Source of the DNA: Gordonia effusa NBRC 100432
GTDB lineage: Bacteria > Actinomycetota > Actinomycetes > Mycobacteriales > Mycobacteriaceae
Length of the DNA: 48,625 nucleotides
Direction: 5' to 3'
NCBI RefSeq assembly: GCF_000241305.1
Contig: NZ_BAEH01000049.1
Coordinates: 1-48,625 of the forward strand
A program made the translations under genes and the position numbers. The notes under the pieces were generated by a model that was not told the origin of the DNA, did no database searches, and saw only the letters and a list, made by a program, of their open reading frames with translations. Numbering within the stretch: the stretch's first letter is position 1; the number at the start of each line of letters is the position of its first letter. Below, piece after piece: positions 7,998 through 18,389 of the stretch.

Positions 7998-10073
7998 GTG
8001 GTTGATTCCGCCGAGATCCGCACCCTCACCCAGTCTGCTCATCCGGCTGATTGGACTGATACTGACAGCCGCGCTGTCGACACGGCCCGCCTATTAGCCG
8101 CCGACGCCGTCCAGAAATGCGGCAGCGGACACCCCGGTACCGCGATGAGTCTCGCGCCACTGGCCTACACACTGTTCCAGCGAATCCTGCGTCACGACCC
8201 GGCTGACCCGCAGTGGGTTGGCCGCGACCGGTTCGTATTGTCCTGCGGCCACTCCAGTCTCACCCTCTACATTCAGCTTTACCTCGGCGGGTTCGGCCTC
8301 GAGCTCGACGACATCAAGGCGCTGCGCACGTGGAACTCCCTCACTCCCGGTCACCCGGAATTCCGCCACACCAAGGGCGTCGAAATCACCACCGGCCCAC
8401 TCGGTCAGGGACTGGCCTCGTCCGTCGGAATGGCGATGGCCGCCCGCTATGAGCGCGGCCTCTTCGATCCCGACGCCGCGCCCGGTGCGAGCCCCTTCGA
8501 TCACTTCATCTACGTCGTCGCCTCCGACGGTGACATCGAAGAAGGCGTGACCTCCGAAGCATCGTCACTCGCCGGTACTCAGCAGCTCGGCAACCTGATC
8601 GTCTTCTACGACGCCAACCAGATTTCGATCGAAGACAACACCGACATCGCGCTTTCCGAGGACGTCGGCAAGCGGTACGAGGCATATGGCTGGCACGTAC
8701 AGCATGTCGATGGCGGCGAAAATGTCACCGGTATCGAAGACGCGGTCGAAGCGGCGAAGGCCGTCACCGATCGTCCGTCAATCATTGTGTTGCGCACCAT
8801 CATTGGCTTCCCCGCGCCGAATAAAATGAACACCGGCGCCGCTCACGGTGCCGCGCTCGGCGATGACGAAGTAGCCGCGACCAAGCAGATCCTGGGCTTC
8901 GATCCCGAGCAAACCTTCGAGGTCGCCGACGACGTCATCTCCCATACCCGCGGACTTGTCGAACGCGGCGAGAAGGCCAAGGCAACCTGGCAAGGCGACT
9001 TCGACGCGTGGGCATCGACGAACCCTGAGCGCAAAGCACTGTTCGATCGCCTCCACGCCCACGAACTACCCGACGGTTGGGCCGATGTGCTGCCGTCCTG
9101 GGAGCCGGACGAGAAGGGCGTCGCGACCCGCGCCGCGTCGGGCAAAGTGCTCGCCGCACTCGGCCCGATCCTGCCCGAATTATGGGGCGGCTCAGCCGAT
9201 CTCGCCGGGTCGAACAACACCACGATCCCGGGCGCGAAGTCCTTCGGCCCGACGTCGATCAGTACTTCGACCTGGTCGGCCGAACCGTACGGCCGCACTT
9301 TGCATTTCGGTGTCCGCGAACACGCGATGGGCTCAATTCTGTCCGGCATCGTCCTGCACGGACCGACCCGCGCTTACGGCGGTACCTTCCTGCAATTCGC
9401 CGACTACATGCGGCCGGCGGTCCGCCTGGCGTCGGTAATGGAAATCGACCCGATCTACGTGTGGACCCACGACTCAATCGGCCTCGGCGAAGACGGCCCG
9501 ACGCACCAGCCCGTCGAACATCTCGCGGCCTTGCGCGCCATCCCGCATCTCGACGTGGTGCGTCCCGCCGATGCCAACGAGACCGCATACGCCTGGCAGA
9601 CGCTGCTCGGCCGCCGACGCAATCCGGTTGGCCTCGCCCTGACTCGCCAGAATGTGCCCGTTCTGGAGGGCACATCACTCGAAGGCGTCGCGGCCGGCGG
9701 CTACGTCCTGTCCGATGCGAAGGGCAAGCCGGAGGTTGTGCTGATCGGCACCGGCTCCGAAGTGCAGCTCGCCGTCGAAGCTCAGAAAATCTTGGCGGAC
9801 AAGGGAATTGCTGCCCGAGTTGTGTCGATGCCGTCGATCGAATGGTTCGACGAGCAGACCCAGGACTATCGCGATCAGGTGCTGCCGCCGTCGGTGCCGC
9901 GTGTCGCCGTCGAAGCCGGAATCGCCATGCCCTGGTATCGCATCGTCGCCGGCGGCGAGATCGTCTCCTTGGAACACTTCGGGGCATCGGCCGATTACAA
10001 AGTCCTCTACCAGGAATTCGGCATCACCGCCGACGCGGTCGTCGCGGCGGCCACGCGGGCACTCGGCAAATAG
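7998..10073 (+). CDS. tkt: Transketolase
   Basis: This 691-residue thiamine-diphosphate enzyme moves two-carbon units between ketoses and aldoses in the non-oxidative pentose phosphate pathway. The N-terminal domain has GSGHPGTAMSLAPLAYTLF (43-61) and the ThDP/Mg motif ASDGDIEEG ending with N207 (FYDAN). The middle domain carries FGVREHAMGSILSGIVLHG and THDSIGLGEDGPTHQPVEHL. The frame is open from 7896, but GTG 7998 gives the family N-terminus and has AGGAG at 7981-7985, a rather long 12-nt spacing. It is first in a tkt-tal-zwf-opcA-pgl operon; a TAGGCT hexamer at 7946-7951 is a possible -10 box. Confidence 0.96.
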   Translation: MVDSAEIRTLTQSAHPADWTDTDSRAVDTARLLAADAVQKCGSGHPGTAMSLAPLAYTLFQRILRHDPADPQWVGRDRFVLSCGHSSLTLYIQLYLGGFGLELDDIKALRTWNSLTPGHPEFRHTKGVEITTGPLGQGLASSVGMAMAARYERGLFDPDAAPGASPFDHFIYVVASDGDIEEGVTSEASSLAGTQQLGNLIVFYDANQISIEDNTDIALSEDVGKRYEAYGWHVQHVDGGENVTGIEDAVEAAKAVTDRPSIIVLRTIIGFPAPNKMNTGAAHGAALGDDEVAATKQILGFDPEQTFEVADDVISHTRGLVERGEKAKATWQGDFDAWASTNPERKALFDRLHAHELPDGWADVLPSWEPDEKGVATRAASGKVLAALGPILPELWGGSADLAGSNNTTIPGAKSFGPTSISTSTWSAEPYGRTLHFGVREHAMGSILSGIVLHGPTRAYGGTFLQFADYMRPAVRLASVMEIDPIYVWTHDSIGLGEDGPTHQPVEHLAALRAIPHLDVVRPADANETAYAWQTLLGRRRNPVGLALTRQNVPVLEGTSLEGVAAGGYVLSDAKGKPEVVLIGTGSEVQLAVEAQKILADKGIAARVVSMPSIEWFDEQTQDYRDQVLPPSVPRVAVEAGIAMPWYRIVAGGEIVSLEHFGASADYKVLYQEFGITADAVVAAATRALGK

Positions 10074-10127
10074 CTCTTACAACGCAATAACCCACACAGG
10101 CACCATCGAAAGCCGAAGGGACTCAAA

Positions 10128-11246
10128 ATGACTCAGAATGAGAAGCTCGCCGAATTGTCACAGGCCGGCGTATCGGTCTGGCTAGACGATCTCTCGCGTG
10201 ACCTTATCGCCACCGGGCGCCTCGAAGAACTGATCAAGACTCGATCGGTCGTCGGCGTCACCACCAACCCATCGATCTTCCAGGCCGCGCTCTCCAACGG
10301 CGCGACCTACGCCGGTCAGATCAGCGAACTCGCGCTGCGCGGTGCCGATGTCGACGCCGCAATCCGCGCGGTGACCACCGACGACGTCCGCGACGCGTGT
10401 GACGTTTTCACCCACGTCTTCGAAGAGACTGACGGCGTCGACGGTCGGGTGTCGATCGAGGTCGACCCACGCCTGGCCAATGACACCGACGGCACCGTCG
10501 AGCAAGCCATCGAACTGTGGAAAATCGTTGATCGACCCAACCTGTTCATCAAGATTCCGGCCACCAAGGCGGGCTTGCCCGCTATCACTCGCGTGCTGGC
10601 CGAAGGCATCAGCGTGAACGTCACGCTGATCTTCTCCGTTGAACGCTATATCGAGGTAATCGAGGCGTACCTGAACGGACTCGACGCCGCTTACCAAGCC
10701 GGACAAGATCTTTCGAAGCTACATTCGGTTGCGTCATTCTTCGTCAGTCGCGTCGACACCGAGATCGACAAACGCCTTGATGCCATCGGCACCCCGGCCG
10801 CGTTCGACCTCAAGGGCAAGGCCGGCTTGGCCAATGCGCGGTTGGCATATGCCGCCTATCAGAAGGCGTTCGAAGTGGAGACCCGCTTCCCCGACCTCGC
10901 AGCGCACGGCGCTCGCCCGCAGCGTCCCCTCTGGGCGTCGACGGGCACCAAGAACGCCGACTATCCGGACACGCTCTATGTCAGTGAATTGGTCGCACCC
11001 AACACCGTTAACACCATGCCCGGCAAGACAATGGAGGCCTTCGCCGATCATGGTTGGGTGAACAATCTGTCGATCATCGGCACTGAGGCCGCATCGCGAG
11101 CGGAGTTCGATGCCATCGCCGACGCCGGTGTCGACCTCGCTGACGTATTCACCGTCTTGGAGACCGAAGGCGTCGACAAGTTCGAGCAGGCGTGGAACGA
11201 GTTGATCGCCGCGACCGACGAGCAGCTGGCCGCGGCCCGCGCCTGA
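10128..11246 (+). CDS. tal: Transaldolase
   Basis: This 372-residue transaldolase of the long actinobacterial class exchanges a dihydroxyacetone unit between sedoheptulose-7-phosphate and glyceraldehyde-3-phosphate. The Schiff-base lysine is K142 in [13 protein letters not shown]. Other family blocks are [15 protein letters not shown] (41-55), [13 protein letters not shown] and [26 protein letters not shown] upstream of ATG 10128 is a fair ribosome-binding site. The gene follows tkt by 54 bp and precedes zwf by 6 bp, consistent with one transcript. Confidence 0.96.
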   Translation: MTQNEKLAELSQAGVSVWLDDLSRDLIATGRLEELIKTRSVVGVTTNPSIFQAALSNGATYAGQISELALRGADVDAAIRAVTTDDVRDACDVFTHVFEETDGVDGRVSIEVDPRLANDTDGTVEQAIELWKIVDRPNLFIKIPATKAGLPAITRVLAEGISVNVTLIFSVERYIEVIEAYLNGLDAAYQAGQDLSKLHSVASFFVSRVDTEIDKRLDAIGTPAAFDLKGKAGLANARLAYAAYQKAFEVETRFPDLAAHGARPQRPLWASTGTKNADYPDTLYVSELVAPNTVNTMPGKTMEAFADHGWVNNLSIIGTEAASRAEFDAIADAGVDLADVFTVLETEGVDKFEQAWNELIAATDEQLAAARA

Positions 11247-11252
11247 CCGCAT

Positions 11253-12794
11253 ATGCCCGCGACCCGCAGCAGTACCCGTACCAACCCGCTGCGCGACCCG
11301 CGCGACAAACGGCTCCCGCGCATCGCCGGGCCGTGCAGCATGGTGATCTTCGGTGTGACCGGCGACCTGGCGCGCCGCAAGTTGATGCCGGCCATTTACG
11401 ACCTGGCCAATCGTGGTCTGCTGCCACCGAGTTTCTCGCTGGTTGGCTTCGCCCGGCGTGACTGGGCGACCGAAGATTTCAGCCAGATCGTCCACGACGC
11501 GGTAAAAGCTCACTCGCGCACACCTTTTCGCGAAGAAGCATGGCGACAACTGTCCGAGGGGTTCCGCTTCGTCCAAGGCACCTTCGACGACGATGATGCC
11601 TTCGACCGGCTCGCCCAGACACTGGGCGAACTCGACGCCGAACGCGGTACCGACGGCAACCACGGTTTTTACCTATCGGTCCCCCCGGATGCGTTCCCGG
11701 TGGTCTGCGGGCAACTGAAACGGTCCGGACTCGCCGCGCCTGAGGACGGACGATGGCGACGAGTAGTCATCGAAAAACCATTCGGTCATGATTTGGAGTC
11801 GGCCCGAAAGCTCAACGCGGTCGTCAACAGCGTGTTCCCGGAGGAGTCGGTGTTCCGCATCGACCACTACCTCGGCAAAGAGACGGTGCAGAACATACTC
11901 GCGCTGCGGTTCGCCAACCAGCTCTTCGACCCGCTGTGGTCTGCCCACTACATCGACCACGTCCAGATCACGATGGCCGAAGACATCGGCTTGGGTGGCC
12001 GGGCCGGCTACTACGACGGTATCGGCGCCGCACGCGACGTCATCCAGAACCATCTGTTGCAGTTGCTCGCACTGGTAGCGATGGAAGAGCCCGTGTCCTT
12101 CGAGCCAAGTCAGTTGCAGGCCGAGAAGATCAAAGTGCTCTCGGCGACACGCAATATCCTTCCGCTGGAAGACAATTCGGCTCGCGGTCAGTACGGACCG
12201 GGCTGGCAAGGCAGCGAGAAAGTGTGCGGACTGCTCGACGAGGAAGGCTTCTCGTCGGGCTCAACCACCGAAACGTTCGCGGCCATCGCATTGGAGGTCG
12301 ACACTCGGCGGTGGGCCGGTGTCCCGTTCTACCTTCGTACCGGAAAACGGCTGGGCCGTCGGGTCACGGAGATCGCGCTGGTGTTCAAGCGCGCGCCGCA
12401 TCTCCCCTTCGACCAGACGATGACCGACGAACTCGGCCAAAACGCATTGGTGATCCGGGTACAGCCCGATGAAGGCGTGACTCTGCGTTTCGGTTCGAAG
12501 GTGCCCGGGTCGTCGATGGAGGTGCGCGACGTCAATATGGATTTCTCCTATGGCCAAGCGTTCACCGAGTCGTCGCCGGAAGCATACGAGCGTCTAATCC
12601 TCGATGTTCTCCTTGGTGAGCCGTCACTGTTCCCGGTCAACGACGAGGTCGAATTGTCTTGGGAGATACTAGATCCCGTTCTCAATGCCTGGGCGGCCGC
12701 CGGTCGCCCCGAAGAATACGAGTCGGGAACGTGGGGCCCGCACGGCGCTGACGCGATGATGGCCCGCACCGGCCGTGGTTGGCGGCGGCCATGA
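11253..12794 (+). CDS. zwf: Glucose-6-phosphate 1-dehydrogenase
   Basis: This 513-residue enzyme catalyses the first oxidative step of the pentose phosphate pathway. The coenzyme fingerprint is FGVTGDLARRKLMPA (33-47), EKPFG is at 174-178, and the substrate/catalytic signature RIDHYLGKE is at 202-210 with the active-site histidine region. The C-terminal beta domain includes RTGKRLGRRVTEIALVFK. The start ATG 11253 is 6 bp after the tal stop and lacks a clear ribosome-binding site, so coupling to tal translation is likely. Its stop overlaps the opcA start (ATGA). OpcA assembles with or activates this enzyme in related actinobacteria. Confidence 0.96.
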   Translation: MPATRSSTRTNPLRDPRDKRLPRIAGPCSMVIFGVTGDLARRKLMPAIYDLANRGLLPPSFSLVGFARRDWATEDFSQIVHDAVKAHSRTPFREEAWRQLSEGFRFVQGTFDDDDAFDRLAQTLGELDAERGTDGNHGFYLSVPPDAFPVVCGQLKRSGLAAPEDGRWRRVVIEKPFGHDLESARKLNAVVNSVFPEESVFRIDHYLGKETVQNILALRFANQLFDPLWSAHYIDHVQITMAEDIGLGGRAGYYDGIGAARDVIQNHLLQLLALVAMEEPVSFEPSQLQAEKIKVLSATRNILPLEDNSARGQYGPGWQGSEKVCGLLDEEGFSSGSTTETFAAIALEVDTRRWAGVPFYLRTGKRLGRRVTEIALVFKRAPHLPFDQTMTDELGQNALVIRVQPDEGVTLRFGSKVPGSSMEVRDVNMDFSYGQAFTESSPEAYERLILDVLLGEPSLFPVNDEVELSWEILDPVLNAWAAAGRPEEYESGTWGPHGADAMMARTGRGWRRP

Positions 12795-13696
12795 TCAAGA
12801 AACTTCCCGATACCTCCACCACCGAGGTCTCCAAAACACTGGTCAAGATGCGTGACACCGGCGGTGCGGTGACTCTTGGTCGCGTGCTGACACTGATTGT
12901 GAAGACCGAGAAGGGGGACGACCTCGAGGCCGCGATCGCAGCGGCCAATGATGCCAGCCGCGAACACCCGTGTCGCGTCATCGTTGTCGCGGCCGAAGAC
13001 CGCAAAGGCGAGACACGGCTCGACGGTGAGATTCGCGTCGGCGGCGATGCCGGCGCATCCGAGGTCGTTGTGCTGAATCTGTTCGGCGAGTTGGCAAATC
13101 ACGCTCATGCGGTGGTGATTCCATTCCTACTGCCCGACACTCCGGTGGTTACCTGGTGGCCGGGTACTGCCCCGGCGAATCCGGCGAAGGACCGGCTCGG
13201 ACGACTCAGTCAGCGTCGAATCTTGGACGGCACCAACCGATTTGACTCGGCCGCGTTGCTCAACAAGCGGATCAAGTCGTACTCCCCCGGCGATACCGAC
13301 ATCGCGTGGGCGCAGATCACGCCGTGGCGCGCGATCTTGGCCGCCGTGTTCGACCAGGAAGGGCTCACCGCGAAGAGTGCGCGCGTTAGTGCGCCCGGGC
13401 CTTCCGTTGGACTCGATCTGCTTGGCGGCTGGGTCCAAGCGAGTCTGAACGTGCCGGTCGAACGCGTCACCGGCGAATTGGTGATCTCGGTAGATTGCGA
13501 ACAGGGACCGGTCGCGTTGACTTCGGTCGGCAAGGACACCATCGTGACCACCCCAGGTCGCCCGCCCGGTCGGGTGCCATGGCAGATCCGCACCGTCGGT
13601 GAATGTCTCGCCGAGGAATTGCGCCGACTCGACGCGGACGAAATCTACGAATTGGCCCTGCACGGGACAACCCGGCTGATCCGAAACCAGAGGTGA
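12791..13696 (+). CDS. opcA: Glucose-6-phosphate dehydrogenase assembly protein OpcA
   Basis: This 301-residue protein matches actinobacterial OpcA: MIKKLPDTSTTEVSKTLVKM at the start, FLLPDTPVVTWWPG in the middle and an IRTVGECLAEELRRLD C-terminal block. OpcA is an accessory protein for Zwf, and the order zwf-opcA-pgl is the standard one. ATG 12791 overlaps the zwf stop by four bases, which decides it over an in-frame ATG at 12779. There is no catalytic motif. The protein is followed 6 bp later by pgl. Confidence 0.93.
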   Translation: MIKKLPDTSTTEVSKTLVKMRDTGGAVTLGRVLTLIVKTEKGDDLEAAIAAANDASREHPCRVIVVAAEDRKGETRLDGEIRVGGDAGASEVVVLNLFGELANHAHAVVIPFLLPDTPVVTWWPGTAPANPAKDRLGRLSQRRILDGTNRFDSAALLNKRIKSYSPGDTDIAWAQITPWRAILAAVFDQEGLTAKSARVSAPGPSVGLDLLGGWVQASLNVPVERVTGELVISVDCEQGPVALTSVGKDTIVTTPGRPPGRVPWQIRTVGECLAEELRRLDADEIYELALHGTTRLIRNQR

Positions 13697-13702
13697 TCTG
13701 AC

Positions 13703-14443
13703 ATGTCGACTCAACTTATCTACCCAACCAAATCCGAATTGGTCGACGCCGCGGCAGATCAGCTCATCGGTGCGATCAGCGATGCGATATCCGCTCGCGG
13801 GGTGGCGTTGATCGTGCTGACGGGCGGTAGCAATGGCATCGCGCTATTGGAAACGTTGCGCGCGCGAAGCAGCGAGGTGGACTGGTCGAGGGTCGAACTA
13901 TTCTTCGGTGACGATCGGTTCGTGCCCGCCGACGACCCAGAACGCAACGTCGGGCAGGCGGCCGCGGCGCTGTTGAACCATATCGGCATAGATCCGGCAC
14001 GGGTCCATGCAATGGCGCCGAGCAATGGAGAATTCGGTGACGACATCGACGCCGCGGCAGACGCCTACGCGGCCGACCTCGCTCGGGTAACACTTGGCGA
14101 AGCTGCGCCGCGATTCGACGTTCATCTGCTCGGAATGGGCGGCGAAGGACATATCAACTCCTTGTTCCCACACACCGCGGCAACCGCCGAGACGGCAAAA
14201 GCCGTTGTGGCGGTGAATGATTCACCTAAACCGCCGTCGCGTCGTATCACTCTGACGCTGCCCGCCGTCAACCGCTCGCGTCAGGTGTGGTTCCTCGTCG
14301 CCGGTGCGGATAAGGCCGACGCGGTAGCCGCCGGCATCAATGGTGCGGCTGCTGCGGACTGGCCGTGCGCTGGCGCTCACGGCACCGAGCAGACGGTGTG
14401 GTTCCTCGACGAGGACGCGGCGTCGAAGGTCGGGTCAGTCTGA
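13703..14443 (+). CDS. pgl: 6-phosphogluconolactonase
   Basis: This 246-residue SugarP isomerase-like enzyme hydrolyses 6-phosphoglucono-lactone, completing the oxidative branch after Zwf. Family blocks are [38 protein letters not shown] and [19 protein letters not shown], the last with the catalytic Gly-Glu-Gly-His. AGAGGTGA lies 8-9 bp upstream of ATG 13703. It closes the five-gene pentose phosphate operon. Its stop codon is inside the stem of a hairpin shared with the convergent PPOX gene. Confidence 0.94.
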   Translation: MSTQLIYPTKSELVDAAADQLIGAISDAISARGVALIVLTGGSNGIALLETLRARSSEVDWSRVELFFGDDRFVPADDPERNVGQAAAALLNHIGIDPARVHAMAPSNGEFGDDIDAAADAYAADLARVTLGEAAPRFDVHLLGMGGEGHINSLFPHTAATAETAKAVVAVNDSPKPPSRRITLTLPAVNRSRQVWFLVAGADKADAVAAGINGAAAADWPCAGAHGTEQTVWFLDEDAASKVGSV

Positions 14444-14471
14444 TTCGCGGGTGCCCACTTGAGCGAATCAG
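14440..14471. terminator. Hairpin spanning both stop codons of the convergent pgl and PPOX genes
   Basis: The stem CTGATTCGC (14440-14448) pairs perfectly with GCGAATCAG (14463-14471) around a 14-nt loop. Both stop codons (14441-14443 and 14468-14470 on the minus strand) lie in the stem. It can form in either transcript and is the likely bidirectional terminator, though no U-tract follows. Confidence 0.55.
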
Positions 14472-14866
14472 GTGTGCCGCACCCGAATCGGATTGAGGCT
14501 GACCACGACGCGATCCTCCGCCGCTTGACTAGCCATGGACTCCAATGTCCGGCCGTAGGTGGCGATCAGCCTGCTCATGAATGTTCGCTCGGGGTCGTCG
14601 TCGACGATGTCGACGTTGGCGCGGACCTCCAGGGTGTGAAACGGGTCGTCCGGCGCGATAGCGAAAAGTGTGGCGGTAGGTCGGGCGACGAGGTTGTTGT
14701 ACTTGACTCTGCCTTTGGCAAGCGACGTGCGTAGAACGCCGTCGTCGTCGAGCAGCACCCAGACCGCCGTCGTCTGAATTGTGCCGTCGTCGTTGAGCGT
14801 GCTCAACGCGACCGTCGAAGATGTAACGAGGTCGTGATGGCTTTCCGGGATGATTGTTTCGGCCAT
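14468..14866 (-). CDS. PPOX-class (pyridoxamine-5'-phosphate oxidase-like) flavin/F420-dependent protein
   Basis: This 132-residue split beta-barrel protein resembles PPOX-class F420-dependent enzymes: VALSTLNDDGTIQTTAVWVL at the start, KGRVKYNNLVARPTATLFAI in the barrel, and EVRANVDIVDDD followed by an ATYGRTLES helix. Actinobacterial members bind F420, FMN or heme and often act as small reductases or biliverdin-type reductases. The cofactor cannot be told from the sequence alone. The upstream GAAAGCGGA is a weak ribosome-binding site. It is transcribed alone, downstream of ppc and convergent with pgl. Confidence 0.82.
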   Translation of the reverse strand: MAETIIPESHHDLVTSSTVALSTLNDDGTIQTTAVWVLLDDDGVLRTSLAKGRVKYNNLVARPTATLFAIAPDDPFHTLEVRANVDIVDDDPERTFMSRLIATYGRTLESMASQAAEDRVVVSLNPIRVRHT

Positions 14867-15057
14867 GTTCCGCTTTCGTCTGGTGCCGTTAGGCAGCGAT
14901 GAGGGGTCTCACACTGGAACGCCAGAGTCAACGGCGCTAATTCCGGACCGTCGGTCAGTCGGCCGACCCGCCATCGGACTGCTAGTTTCTGCACCCTCAG
15001 CACCAGCGAGGGCAAACCTCCCCCGCGGTCAGCTACGTGGCAGACTCCAGCCAACCC

Positions 15058-17901
15058 CTACCCGCTGTTGCGCAGGGCCGTCGCCAAGCCGTTCATAGTC
15101 AACAGAATTCCGCGTCGCACTTCTCGCGACTCGTCGCCATTGCGGTAACGCTTGAGCAGTTCTACCTGTAGCAAGTTCAGCGGCTCCAGGTAGGGGAAGC
15201 GGTTGTAGACCGAACGTTTGAGCGCGGCGTTGTCGGCGAGGAGGTCGTCACTGCCGGTAATGGCGGCGAGCATCCGCAGACAGCGCTCATGTTCTTCGAC
15301 GATCTTCCCAAAGACCCTCTCGCGCAAGTCATCGTCAGCAACCAATTGTGAATACCGTTGCGCCACACCCAGATCCGACTTTGCCATCACCTGCGCCATG
15401 TTGGACAACACACTATTGAAGAACGGCCACGTGCGGTAGTACCGCTGTAGCGTCGCCAGGCGCTCGGCGTCGTCACCGATCCATGACTCAAACGCGGCAC
15501 CAGTGCCGTACCAGCCGGGCAACATCACCCGCGACTGACTCCACGACAGCACCCAGGGGATCGCGCGGAGATCAGAGATCGCCTTAGTCTGTTTACGCGA
15601 TGCCGGTCGGCTGCCGATATTCAGCTCACCGATCTCCGACAACGGCGTCGACGACGTGAAGTACTCGACGAAACCTGTTGTACGGTGCACCAATTCGCTG
15701 TAGGCGTCACGTGCGCTCGCGGCGAGATCGTCCAAAATCTTATACGCGTCATCGGATTCGTCGCCGAGCCCCTCGGTGTCGAGCAGTGACGACTCGATGG
15801 TGGCCGCGAGTAAGGTCTCTAGATTGCGATGTGCCGTAACAGGTTCGGCGTATTTGGCCGCGATGATTTCACCCTGCTCGGTAATCCGCAGTGACCCCTG
15901 CACGGCGCCCGGCGGTTGCGCCAGGATGGCGTCGTAACTGGGGCCACCACCGCGACCGACGGTGCCACCGCGACCGTGAAATAGCCGCAACCTGATCTGC
16001 GCCTTTCGCGCCGCTTCGACAAGATCCAGTTCGGCTCGGTACAGCGCCCAATTGGCGGCCAGGTATCCCCCGTCCTTGTTGGAATCGGAGTAGCCGAGCA
16101 TGACCTCTTGCAATCCACCCTGAGCCTCGACGAGCGCGCGGTAGATAGGAACGTCGAGTACCGCGAGAAGGGTGTGGGAACCTTGCTGCAAATCTTCGAT
16201 GGTCTCGAACAGCGGAACGACACGGACCGTGCTGCGCGGATTGCCGTCGTTCGGGTCGAATATGCCCGCTTCTTTCAACAGAATCAACGCTTCCAGCATA
16301 TCGCTCACTGACGTGCACATGCTGATGATGTAGTTCGGGATCGTCTCGGCGCCAAAGGTTTTGATCGCACGTGCACCTGCGCGCACGATTGCCACCTCCT
16401 TGGCCGCCAACTCGGATAACTGCGCATCGGGACTGAGGAGCGGCCGCCGGGCCGACAACTCGGCGGACAAGATCGCCACTCGCTCGGACTCGTCGAGCGA
16501 TGTGTAGTCGTCGTTTACGCCAGCCCAGGCCAGCAATTCGGCAACAACTTCCTCGTGGACGTCGGAATTCTGTCGCATATCGAGCCCCGATAAGTTGAAT
16601 CCGAAGGTACGCACGCCTTCTCGCAGACGCAGCAACCTGTCGTCAGCAATCGCGTCGTCGTTGTTGGCGCGCAAGGCGCGATCGATCACGTCAAGGTCGG
16701 CACGGAGTTCCGATGCCTCGACATACGCATCGGCTGCCGATGCCGGCGCATCATCGGTCGTGAGGAAGTCTTCGCCGAACATCACCTCGCCGGTGGCCGC
16801 CAATCGCGAGCGGATCTTCGTGATCGCGGCACGGAACGGTTCGTCGCCACCACCGCCGCCACCGGGCAGGGTCCACGACGAGAGGACGGCGAGGTCGTCG
16901 GTGACCGTTATGAGCCGGGCCGACATGCTCAATTCCTGTGCTAACGACGACAATTCATCCAGATGGTGTCGGATCGCCGCCCGGGCCGCACTCGTGGTCG
17001 CGAGCGTCACGATCTCTGCGGTGACATAGGGGTTACCGTCGCGGTCACCGCCGATCCACGAGCCCATCCGCACCATCGGGGCATCGGCGATACCCGACGT
17101 CGGGTACTGCGCCAGCAATGCCCGACGCACTTCGGTATTGATGGTGGGCACCACGTCGAAGAATGAAGCATCGTAGTAACGCAGCCCTGACGCCACCTCG
17201 TCGCTGATGGTCAAGCGTTCGAGCCGCACGAGGGCGGTCTGCCACAGCGTGAGGATCTGCCGGCCGATGGCTTCGATCGCAGTGCGTTCTTCGGCGGGCG
17301 TGAGCTCGGTGCGCCGACGTAGGCGCATCAGTTCTGTTATCCGATTCTGCGCCTCGAATACCGTACGACGTCGAGTTTCAGTGGGATGCGCCGTAATCAC
17401 CGGTACCACTGTCGCCTGTGCCAACCCGGTACCCACCTGTTCGTCGGTCAGCCCGGCCGCCGCGAGTTTGGCGTACGTCGCCGCGAGACTGCTCGCTTGT
17501 GGAACATCGTTGCCGCGCTCGTGAATAGCCCGACGTCGCTCTCGATGCTGGTCTTCTCCCAGGTTTGCCAATAGCGCGAACAGACTGAACGCGCGGACTA
17601 CGGGAAGTAACTCACTCGCCGGACGGTCATCGAACAGCGCGGCGAGATCGTCGCGATCGATCTCGGAACGTCGAATCGCGAACGCGGCTTTGCGCGCCGC
17701 TTCGATGAGATCGAAGATCTCGGTCCCGGAATGTTCGCGCACGACATCGCCGAGCATTCCGCCGAGCAATCGGATGTCGTCGCGTAACGGTTCGGTGAGT
17801 GCACGTCCGGCGTCGTCGACCGCGATGTGGTCGACGATCGACGTGGCAGGACGCCACTGGGACGATCCGGGTGTGGGAGCAAAGGTTCCGGGATCATTCA
17901 T
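15058..17901 (-). CDS. ppc: Phosphoenolpyruvate carboxylase
   Basis: This 947-residue enzyme fixes bicarbonate on PEP to give oxaloacetate, an anaplerotic reaction. The first catalytic block is [13 protein letters not shown] with H172. Later come the glycine-rich [19 protein letters not shown] substrate loop and GSRPASR, then [20 protein letters not shown]. The frame is open to 17958; ATG 17901 (MNDPGTF) was taken as the nearest methionine before conserved sequence, but the first 30 residues are poorly conserved and the start is uncertain. It is a monocistronic unit beginning 60 bp after the secG terminator hairpin. No strong terminator follows; a 5-bp hairpin near 14990-15025 is the only candidate. 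Confidence 0.95.
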   Translation of the reverse strand: MNDPGTFAPTPGSSQWRPATSIVDHIAVDDAGRALTEPLRDDIRLLGGMLGDVVREHSGTEIFDLIEAARKAAFAIRRSEIDRDDLAALFDDRPASELLPVVRAFSLFALLANLGEDQHRERRRAIHERGNDVPQASSLAATYAKLAAAGLTDEQVGTGLAQATVVPVITAHPTETRRRTVFEAQNRITELMRLRRRTELTPAEERTAIEAIGRQILTLWQTALVRLERLTISDEVASGLRYYDASFFDVVPTINTEVRRALLAQYPTSGIADAPMVRMGSWIGGDRDGNPYVTAEIVTLATTSAARAAIRHHLDELSSLAQELSMSARLITVTDDLAVLSSWTLPGGGGGGDEPFRAAITKIRSRLAATGEVMFGEDFLTTDDAPASAADAYVEASELRADLDVIDRALRANNDDAIADDRLLRLREGVRTFGFNLSGLDMRQNSDVHEEVVAELLAWAGVNDDYTSLDESERVAILSAELSARRPLLSPDAQLSELAAKEVAIVRAGARAIKTFGAETIPNYIISMCTSVSDMLEALILLKEAGIFDPNDGNPRSTVRVVPLFETIEDLQQGSHTLLAVLDVPIYRALVEAQGGLQEVMLGYSDSNKDGGYLAANWALYRAELDLVEAARKAQIRLRLFHGRGGTVGRGGGPSYDAILAQPPGAVQGSLRITEQGEIIAAKYAEPVTAHRNLETLLAATIESSLLDTEGLGDESDDAYKILDDLAASARDAYSELVHRTTGFVEYFTSSTPLSEIGELNIGSRPASRKQTKAISDLRAIPWVLSWSQSRVMLPGWYGTGAAFESWIGDDAERLATLQRYYRTWPFFNSVLSNMAQVMAKSDLGVAQRYSQLVADDDLRERVFGKIVEEHERCLRMLAAITGSDDLLADNAALKRSVYNRFPYLEPLNLLQVELLKRYRNGDESREVRRGILLTMNGLATALRNSG

Positions 17902-17962
17902 CCCACCATTATCGCGTGTATCGCTGGTATCAGCATCCTGGGGCGGCATCGCGCACAAGACC

Positions 17963-18035
17963 GGGAAAATCGTCCGACAAAGCAGTCGCCGAGGGCATAT
18001 TGCCCTCGGCGAGTAACTATTCGGACGATTTTCCC
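17963..18035. repeat. Family A compound inverted repeat after secG (terminator candidate)
   Basis: The outer 15-bp perfect stem pairs GGGAAAATCGTCCGA (17963-17977) with 18021-18035. An inner 12-bp perfect stem, TCGCCGAGGGCA (17986-17997), pairs with 18001-18012 around a 3-nt loop. Positions 17993-18035 are 37/43 identical to 44695-44737, the second copy. It lies 33 bp beyond the secG stop and before the ppc promoter. It probably terminates the gap-pgk-tpiA-secG transcript. Confidence 0.75.
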
Positions 18036-18067
18036 AGCGGCGGGACCCAGATCGAGCCGGCGCCAGG

Positions 18068-18301
18068 TCAGCTCAGGCGGATATTCACGCCAACGGCCAC
18101 GATGAGGATGAACCACACCAGGCCGACGAAGATGGTCAGCCGATCCAGGTTGCGTTCGACGACACTCGAACCGGACAGGCTGGACTGAACGCCGCCACCG
18201 AACAGTGACGACAGACCGCCGCCCTTACCGCGGTGGAGCAGCACCAGGACCACCAATATCACGCTGGATACGATGATTGCGATGTTGAGGGCGAGCGTCA
18301 C
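18068..18301 (-). CDS. secG: Preprotein translocase subunit SecG
   Basis: A 77-residue protein with two transmembrane helices ([18 protein letters not shown] and [18 protein letters not shown]) joined by a glycine-rich [14 protein letters not shown] loop, the standard SecG plan. It is the small third subunit of the SecYEG channel. The start is GTG 18301 with AAGGAT about 12 nt upstream. It is last in the gap-pgk-tpiA-secG operon, the usual actinobacterial linkage, and is followed by the family A hairpin. Confidence 0.93.
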   Translation of the reverse strand: MTLALNIAIIVSSVILVVLVLLHRGKGGGLSSLFGGGVQSSLSGSSVVERNLDRLTIFVGLVWFILIVAVGVNIRLS

Positions 18302-18389
18302 GGGTTCTCAGATCCTTCGGGTGGGGTCGGTTCACAGTTGTGCGGCAGGACCGCACAACCTGTCTCAGTCTACGCGAGCGCGCTGGCGT

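Noticed and set aside
14985..15030. ppc terminator, CCCTC...GAGGG
   Set aside because: A 5-bp stem with a 9-nt loop is too weak to claim.
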